DNA of 10,166 nucleotides from JBEKEX01 sp050013615 (GTDB lineage: Bacteria; Chloroflexota; Anaerolineae; Anaerolineales; Anaerolineaceae). The number at the start of each line of letters is the position of its first letter. The first letter of the stretch is position 1. A program made the translations under genes and the position numbers. Location of the stretch: positions 1 through 10,166 of the forward strand of contig JBEKEX010000085.1 of assembly GCA_050013615.1 (NCBI GenBank), written 5' to 3'. This document shows, piece after piece, positions 5,768 through 10,166 of this stretch. Below the pieces are notes generated by a model, which saw only the letters and a list, made by a program, of their open reading frames with translations, was not told the DNA's origin and ran no database searches.

Positions 5768-7246
5768 ATGTTGGTTACAATCCTGATCCTGCTGTTTATC
5801 GTCATCATCTTTCTCGTGGCGTTCGTGCTGATACGAACCGCATTATTTGCGCGTCCATGGGGGACCGCCGGACCGGCCGAGTTGATTGAGGTCGATGCGG
5901 CAACGGTCGCCGACCACCTGGCGGCCGTGGTGCAATGCAAGACTTTGGGTGACCCGGACCCGAAACAGGTGGATCATGCACCTTTTAGCAAGCTTCACCA
6001 GACGGTGGAGAAACTTTATCCAACAGTTCACAAAACTCTGGAGCGCATCGACCTGGGCACGGACTGTTTGGTGTATCACTGGAAAGGGAGCCAACCCGAT
6101 CAAAAACCAGTCGTGCTTACCGGCCATATCGATGTGGTGCCGGTGGAACCGGGGACCGAATCACAATGGGAGCATGATCCCTTTGGAGGTGAGATCGCAG
6201 ATGGCTTTATTTGGGGGCGGGGGACTCTGGATGATAAAGGCCAGGTGATCGCCATATTCGAGGCCATCGAAACGTTGATCCAAAAAGGGTATAAGCCGGA
6301 GCGGGATGTATACCTGGCGTTCGGGAATGATGAAGAATTGAATTTGCAACAAGGGGCGGTGCGTATTGCGGCCTGGATGAAGGAGCAGGGCATCCGGCCA
6401 GAGATGGTGCTGGACGAAGGCGGGCAGGTGGTGGTGGACTTCCTGGACGGTGTATCCATGCCGGTGGCGATGATCGGCAATGCCGAAAAGGGTTACTTGA
6501 CGCTCGAGCTGACCGTCGATGGGCAGCCGGGGCATTCTTCCATGCCGCCCCAGCACACAGCCATCGGCATCCTGTCACAGGCCGTCGAACGCCTGGAGGC
6601 CAACCCCATGCCGCACCATCCGGAGCGGCTCAAGCCACTGATGAAAGGTCTTGGACCGGCTGCACCTTTTATCTATCAACTGGCATTTTCCAACCTGTGG
6701 CTATTCGGCGGGGTGGTGTCACGGATCATGGCCGGCAAAGCACAGACCGATGCCACCATTCGCACAACCACGGCGGTCACCGTCGTCACGGGTGGAACGC
6801 GCGACAACGTGCTGCCGCGCCAGGCCAAGGCGAGGGTGAACTTCAGGTTGCTGCCCGATGATACCATCGCAGCCGTATGTGACCGGGTACGCAAGATCAT
6901 CAATGACCCGCGCGTGACCTTCGAAGCGACCGGCGACGTCACCGTGGAAGCCTCCGTTGTGTCGCCCGATAATTCTCCGGCTTATCGCCAGCTCGAGACG
7001 ACCATCCGGCAGATCTACGGTAATATCCCCTCAGCACCTTACCTGGTGCTGGGATTCACGGATGCACGGTATTACACGGAAATTTGCGAGCAGGTGTACC
7101 GCTTTACGCCGTTTGTGGCAGACCCGGCGGACATGGAACGGGTGCATGGGATCAATGAGCGCATCGGCGTGGAGACGATGGGCAAGATGGTGCAGTTCTA
7201 TGCGCAGCTTCTCAAGGTATGGAGCGCAGCAAGTACAACCAAGTAA
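5768..7246 (+). CDS. membrane-anchored M20 family metallopeptidase, PM20D1/CPS1-like
   Basis: This is a 492-residue di-zinc amidohydrolase of peptidase family M20. It resembles the PM20D1/carboxypeptidase S branch, which removes C-terminal residues of short peptides or cleaves N-acyl amino acids. Residues 2-24 form one hydrophobic helix, so it is likely held at the outer face of the membrane. Zinc and catalytic residues are all present: H120 in GHIDVVP, D155 in GRGTLDDKG, the catalytic base E189 and metal ligand E190 in GNDEE, D216 in LDEGG, and H460 in HGINE. The dimerisation (lid) domain lies between, beginning near GHSSMPP. The length matches the family (about 500). GTG 5762 is a possible start in the same frame, but ATG 5768 is preferred because GAGG (5759-5762) stands five bases before it. 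A strong terminator follows at 7272. The substrate is unknown; peptide or acyl-amino-acid scavenging is the family-based expectation. Confidence 0.93.
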   Translation: MLVTILILLFIVIIFLVAFVLIRTALFARPWGTAGPAELIEVDAATVADHLAAVVQCKTLGDPDPKQVDHAPFSKLHQTVEKLYPTVHKTLERIDLGTDCLVYHWKGSQPDQKPVVLTGHIDVVPVEPGTESQWEHDPFGGEIADGFIWGRGTLDDKGQVIAIFEAIETLIQKGYKPERDVYLAFGNDEELNLQQGAVRIAAWMKEQGIRPEMVLDEGGQVVVDFLDGVSMPVAMIGNAEKGYLTLELTVDGQPGHSSMPPQHTAIGILSQAVERLEANPMPHHPERLKPLMKGLGPAAPFIYQLAFSNLWLFGGVVSRIMAGKAQTDATIRTTTAVTVVTGGTRDNVLPRQAKARVNFRLLPDDTIAAVCDRVRKIINDPRVTFEATGDVTVEASVVSPDNSPAYRQLETTIRQIYGNIPSAPYLVLGFTDARYYTEICEQVYRFTPFVADPADMERVHGINERIGVETMGKMVQFYAQLLKVWSAASTTK

Positions 7247-7271
7247 CTACGGAATTGAAATACATATCATG

Positions 7272-7305
7272 AAGGGCGAGATTCGACTCGCCCTTTATTT
7301 TTATT
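7272..7305 (+). terminator. rho-independent terminator of the M20 gene
   Basis: AAGGGCGAG (7272-7280) and CTCGCCCTT (7287-7295) form a perfect 9-bp GC-rich stem with a 6-nt loop, followed by the T-rich tract TTATTTTTATTT. It ends the plus-strand transcript 25 bp after the stop codon. On the other strand the hairpin has no good T tract, so it would end the convergent acyltransferase transcript only weakly. Confidence 0.9.
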
Positions 7306-8329
7306 TGCCTGGGGTGAGAGTGGCCCGCATGACGAAGCGATCCACGGCACCGAAACGATATTTGTATTCTTCATCGCCGCGCATGAAATCGAATTCGATG
7401 CGCTTGTTCTCGTTGGCCCATTGCAGCAAATAACCCAATAACACCCAGCCCGGCGAATATTCCGTGAAACGCGGGTCAAGACCGGAGTTATAGATCCATA
7501 GCCGGTTGAGGTAATCGAAATTGATGTACGCGGCAGCTTTTTGGCCGCCAATCTCCAAAAAAGCGAGCTGGAGGCAGCCGCGCTCGAAGGCACAGCGCGC
7601 CGTGAGGTGCATGTGCTCGCGCATGGGCGAGGTCAGAAAAGCGGCTTTTTCGGCATCGTTTGCCATCAAAGTCATAAAGGCATCGATCTCTTCGTCCAGC
7701 TTGGCGGCATCCTCGACGATGTACCAGCGCAGGGGTACCCCCATTTCTTCGGCGCGGCGCATCTTGCGGCGAATTTCGTGGCGCTGCTTCTTATCGATCC
7801 CAGCCAGATAAGTTTCCCAATCGCCGGGAAGAGAAATATATGGAGAATGCTCTAATTTCTGGCTGGAATAAGTCCAACCCTGGGCCGCGGCTGTCTGTTC
7901 CAAAGCGGGTAAAGTGGGTGATTGATCCTGCAGGTTATACAGGTCGAGCGTATTCCAATGCGGCAAAGGTGTCGTTTTAAGATACGCCAAGAGTTCGGAA
8001 ATGAACGATTCAAGGTCGGCAGGACGCACCAGCAGGTCCAGATAGTCCGAAACCTCGATGCAGCCCAGCAGCAACAGCTTCGGTTGGCCCTGGTGATCTG
8101 CAATGAAGAAGGGTGCGATGCCCACCAAGTGACCGGCACGACGGGCGGTAATAACAGCTAATTGGGCCGCCGGCCACTCACCACCGCCGCGTGTCTGCCA
8201 CCACGTGTGCAAGTATTCGTGGCGCAGGAACGGCACATGCGTCACACTTTCATCCAGCAGCGAATTCCATTCAGTTTCCAAATCGTCCGGGAAAGAAGTG
8301 TAAAGAGTAAAATCCAAAGCAAGCTCCAA
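7301..8329 (-). CDS. GNAT acyltransferase of the CelD/BcsL type
   Basis: This protein of up to 342 residues belongs to the acetyltransferase group named after CelD/BcsL (Acetyltransf_6-like), a two-lobed GNAT related in fold to FemAB. Visible marks are the basic helix KKQRHEIRRKMRRAEEMG at 180-197, the central strand and turn AAAYINFDYLNRLWIYNSGLDPRF at about 266-288, and the C-terminal signature FDFMRGDEEYKYRFG at 313-327. Members transfer acyl or aminoacyl groups in polysaccharide or cell-envelope synthesis; the substrate here is unknown. There is no signal peptide or membrane segment, so it is cytoplasmic. The start is uncertain. TTG 8329 gives 342 residues but has no ribosome binding site. 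TTG 8317 (residue 5) is preceded by GGAG at a 6-nt distance and is the better candidate. No ATG is available nearby. It follows the response regulator gene by 31 bp on the same strand, so it is probably the third gene of that operon. Confidence 0.85.
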   Translation of the reverse strand: MELALDFTLYTSFPDDLETEWNSLLDESVTHVPFLRHEYLHTWWQTRGGGEWPAAQLAVITARRAGHLVGIAPFFIADHQGQPKLLLLGCIEVSDYLDLLVRPADLESFISELLAYLKTTPLPHWNTLDLYNLQDQSPTLPALEQTAAAQGWTYSSQKLEHSPYISLPGDWETYLAGIDKKQRHEIRRKMRRAEEMGVPLRWYIVEDAAKLDEEIDAFMTLMANDAEKAAFLTSPMREHMHLTARCAFERGCLQLAFLEIGGQKAAAYINFDYLNRLWIYNSGLDPRFTEYSPGWVLLGYLLQWANENKRIEFDFMRGDEEYKYRFGAVDRFVMRATLTPGK

Positions 8330-8360
8330 CGATTTTGAAGTATGTCCTACATTATAACTT

Positions 8361-9065
8361 TTATTGAGCAGAGCCTACCTCGCCTGTATCGAGTCGGTAG
8401 CCAAAACCACGCACGGTGACGATCATGCATGGGTTGGCGGGGTCTTTTTCGACCTTCTGGCGCAGCAGCCAGATATAGCGGCGCACGGCGTTCGTTTCTT
8501 CGGAGTGGAGGTTGCCCCACACCTCACGGGTCAGGTCTGATTCGGCTACGGCTTTACCCTGGCTGCGGGCCAGAACTTCCAACAGGTGATATTCTGTGGG
8601 GGTGAGCTCGAGCGATTTGCCTGCCAGACGCACTTCATGCTTGGCCAGGTCGATGGTCAAATCACCGCAGGGGATGATATTCACTTCGGCGGGGCTGCGT
8701 AAACGGGCCCGGTTGAGCACGGCTTGAATGCGGGCAGCCAGCTCAGCAAAGCTGAAAGGTTTGGTGATGTAATCATCCACCCCCATGCGGAAACCGCGCA
8801 GTTTATCTGCCTCGGAGGTCTTGCCGGTTAGGAGGATGATCGGCAGGTCGGTCATCTCGTGCAAGCGCGTGCACAACTCCCAACCATCCATGCCGGGCAT
8901 CATTACATCCAGTACAGCCAGGTTGGGCTGCTCGTGATAGGCGAGGCGCAGCGCCTCCGGGCCATTGCCGGCAGTGATGACCTGATAAGATTGTTCACTC
9001 AAAAATTCCGCCAGGAATTTCAACAACGTCGAGTCGTCATCGACCAATAGGATCTTAGGGTGCAT
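8361..9065 (-). CDS. OmpR/PhoB-type response regulator
   Basis: This is a 234-residue two-component regulator. The receiver (about 3-118) has the acidic pocket D9-D10-D11, the phosphorylation site D53 in VLDVMMPGMDGWE, the switch residue T80 (ILLTGKT) and K102 (ITKPF). The C-terminal winged helix (about 130-228) shows the usual LTPTEYHLLEVLA, then the recognition helix region ETNAVRRYIWLLRQKVE and the wing VRGFGYRL. All key residues are intact, so it should bind DNA as a phosphorylated dimer. The ATG at 9065 overlaps the end of the kinase gene by 11 bp and has GAGGAAGG just upstream, which fixes the start and implies translational coupling. Its phosphate donor is almost certainly the overlapping kinase. 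A TATAAT on the minus strand at 8356-8351 just behind it lacks a matching -35. Confidence 0.96.
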   Translation of the reverse strand: MHPKILLVDDDSTLLKFLAEFLSEQSYQVITAGNGPEALRLAYHEQPNLAVLDVMMPGMDGWELCTRLHEMTDLPIILLTGKTSEADKLRGFRMGVDDYITKPFSFAELAARIQAVLNRARLRSPAEVNIIPCGDLTIDLAKHEVRLAGKSLELTPTEYHLLEVLARSQGKAVAESDLTREVWGNLHSEETNAVRRYIWLLRQKVEKDPANPCMIVTVRGFGYRLDTGEVGSAQ

Positions 9066-10166
9066 TGCCTTCCTCGATTTCTTCGATCAGCGGCAGGGTG
9101 CAGGTGAAACAGGCGCCGCCACCGGGCAGGTTTTCGACAGCAATCGTGCCTTGCATGGCATCCAAAAGGCGCCGGACGATGTAGAGGCCCAGGCCGTGGC
9201 CGTAAACGGACTGCGAGTCGCTCACCCTCGAACGGTAGAAACGGTCAAACAAGAAGGGGAGGGCTTCGGGGGCAATGCCCGGCCCCTCATCACTCACCTT
9301 GATCCAGCCGCGTGAGCCTTCCACGCCGACAGAGACCGTTATACTGCCGGTCGGCGCATATTTCAAGGCGTTGTCGAGCAAGTGGAAGAGCACACTGCCG
9401 AGAGCATTCTCGTCTGCCAGCAAGTAGGGATAATCGGGTGGGATTTCCCAACGGATGCGTGAGGTGCCTTCCAGGTGCAGCATCTGCGTTTGCAGCGTGG
9501 CGACCACATTGTGGAGGGAAAGGGGAGCGGGATAGAGCGGCAGCCGGCCGGCATCCAGCGCCGAAAGGTCGAGAATGGTTTCCACGAAACGCGTCAGCCG
9601 TTTGATCTCACCCTGCACCAGTTCCAGTGTGCCAGAAGCTTGCTGGGGTAAAGGATGTTTCCCGGAGAGCAGCAGCTCGATTCCACCGTTGATGTTGGTC
9701 AAGGGGGCGCGCAGCTCGTGAGAGACGAGTGAGACGAAATCCGATTTGAGCTCGTCCAGTTTATGAAGGGCGACGTTTTGCTCTTCAAGCCGGGCGTAAG
9801 CTTCCGACAGGCTGGCAGTCTTTTCATCGACTTTCAATTCAAGCTGCTGGTTCAACTGTTCCAGTTGGCTGTGGGCGGCTTCGAGGGCAGCCTGTTGGCG
9901 CTTTTGTTCCGTGAGGTCGTAAGCTGTGCCTGCCAGTGCCAGGTGATTGTTGCCGGCAGGGAAGAGGGGGCGTAACGAGAGAAAGATCGGCAATTCGGAG
10001 CCATCCTTGCGGCGCAGTTGCAATTCTCCTGACCAGGACTGAAGTTCGGGACCGCGAATGGTGCTGTTCAATGGCTCAGAACTGCTTAAAAAGCTGTTCA
10101 AGGAACGAGAAAGTAATTCATCGGCGGTAGTATAGCCTGCGGCGGCCAGGAAAGCAGGGTTTATCA
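9055..10166 (-). CDS. PAS sensor histidine kinase, 5' partial at the window edge
   Basis: This is the C-terminal 369 residues of a sensor kinase. The frame stays open to the right edge, so the true start lies outside. The TTG at 10101 is not a credible start because PAS sequence continues before it (INPAFLAAAGYTTADEL...). Order: PAS domain to about base 9915 (ending AGTAYDLTEQ), a coiled-coil helix (about 9915-9760; QLEQLNQQLELKVDEKTASL), then HisKA with SHELRAPLT, the phosphorylated His being encoded at 9718-9720. HATPase_c follows with N-box LLDNALKYAPTG, G1 DEGPGIAPE, F-box FDRFYRS and G2 GHGLGLYIV (near 9180-9205). All boxes are intact. No membrane helix is visible in the part present. 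It overlaps the response regulator by 11 bp and is its likely cognate kinase. The missing N-terminal part probably holds further sensory domains. Confidence 0.95.
   Translation of the reverse strand, partial: INPAFLAAAGYTTADELLSRSLNSFLSSSEPLNSTIRGPELQSWSGELQLRRKDGSELPIFLSLRPLFPAGNNHLALAGTAYDLTEQKRQQAALEAAHSQLEQLNQQLELKVDEKTASLSEAYARLEEQNVALHKLDELKSDFVSLVSHELRAPLTNINGGIELLLSGKHPLPQQASGTLELVQGEIKRLTRFVETILDLSALDAGRLPLYPAPLSLHNVVATLQTQMLHLEGTSRIRWEIPPDYPYLLADENALGSVLFHLLDNALKYAPTGSITVSVGVEGSRGWIKVSDEGPGIAPEALPFLFDRFYRSRVSDSQSVYGHGLGLYIVRRLLDAMQGTIAVENLPGGGACFTCTLPLIEEIEEGNAP

Noticed and set aside
10099..10101. TTG at 10101 as the start of the right-hand sensor kinase
   Set aside because: The same frame continues to the window edge with good PAS-domain sequence, so the gene is cut by the edge rather than starting there.
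1..10166. Defence island, CRISPR, prophage or transposon
   Set aside because: No repeat-spacer arrays, nuclease/helicase defence genes, integrases, transposases, tRNA or attachment-like repeats were found on either strand; the PLD protein is exported and so not a likely defence nuclease.

Overview
The window is about 10 kb of protein-coding DNA of roughly balanced GC, carrying seven complete genes and one cut by the right edge. The gene mix is a PAS/GAF hybrid sensor kinase, a 7TM-sensor diguanylate cyclase, a PM20D1-like M20 peptidase and a CelD/BcsL-type GNAT enzyme. Together with diderm-independent lipobox signals and sigma70-type promoters, this suggests an environmental bacterium with rich signalling. 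Chloroflexota (Anaerolineae-like) is my best guess, but that is inference from gene style only. No RNA genes, CRISPR arrays, insertion sequences or phage genes are visible, and no gene-free stretch exceeds 300 bases.

Left part (1-4378): a cytoplasmic PAS-GAF-PAS histidine kinase (+, 102-2072) ends 7 bp from a convergent small LuxR-type regulator (-, 2080-2541). The regulator has a GerE helix-turn-helix but no recognisable receiver domain. Its start codon lies in an 11-bp tandem duplication that creates a 10-codon upstream reading frame, and it has a near-consensus promoter of its own. To its right is a membrane diguanylate cyclase (-, 2741-4378) with a seven-helix sensor, a PAS domain, an intact GGDEF motif and an RxxD inhibitory site.

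Middle (4379-7310): a 223-bp divergent intergenic region holds the diguanylate cyclase promoter (-), a -10 box for the next gene (+), a long imperfect inverted repeat and a 19-codon hydrophobic reading frame of doubtful reality. A lipoprotein with two complete phospholipase D HKD motifs (+, 4602-5717) follows. Then comes a membrane-anchored M20 metallopeptidase (+, 5768-7246) with its own promoter in the short gap and a strong terminator hairpin behind it. Both proteins are predicted to face the outside of the cytoplasmic membrane and to hydrolyse extracellular or envelope substrates.

Right part (7301-10166, all -): an operon reads, in transcription order, a PAS-type sensor kinase (5' end outside the window), an OmpR/PhoB response regulator overlapping it by 11 bp, and a CelD/BcsL-type GNAT acyltransferase 31 bp further on. 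The kinase and regulator are a textbook two-component pair, and the acyltransferase is probably co-transcribed.

The region is signal-transduction rich (two kinases, two transcription regulators, one c-di-GMP synthase). I see no convincing new multi-gene system. The most unusual sequence details are the duplicated start of the LuxR-type gene and the structured divergent intergenic region.
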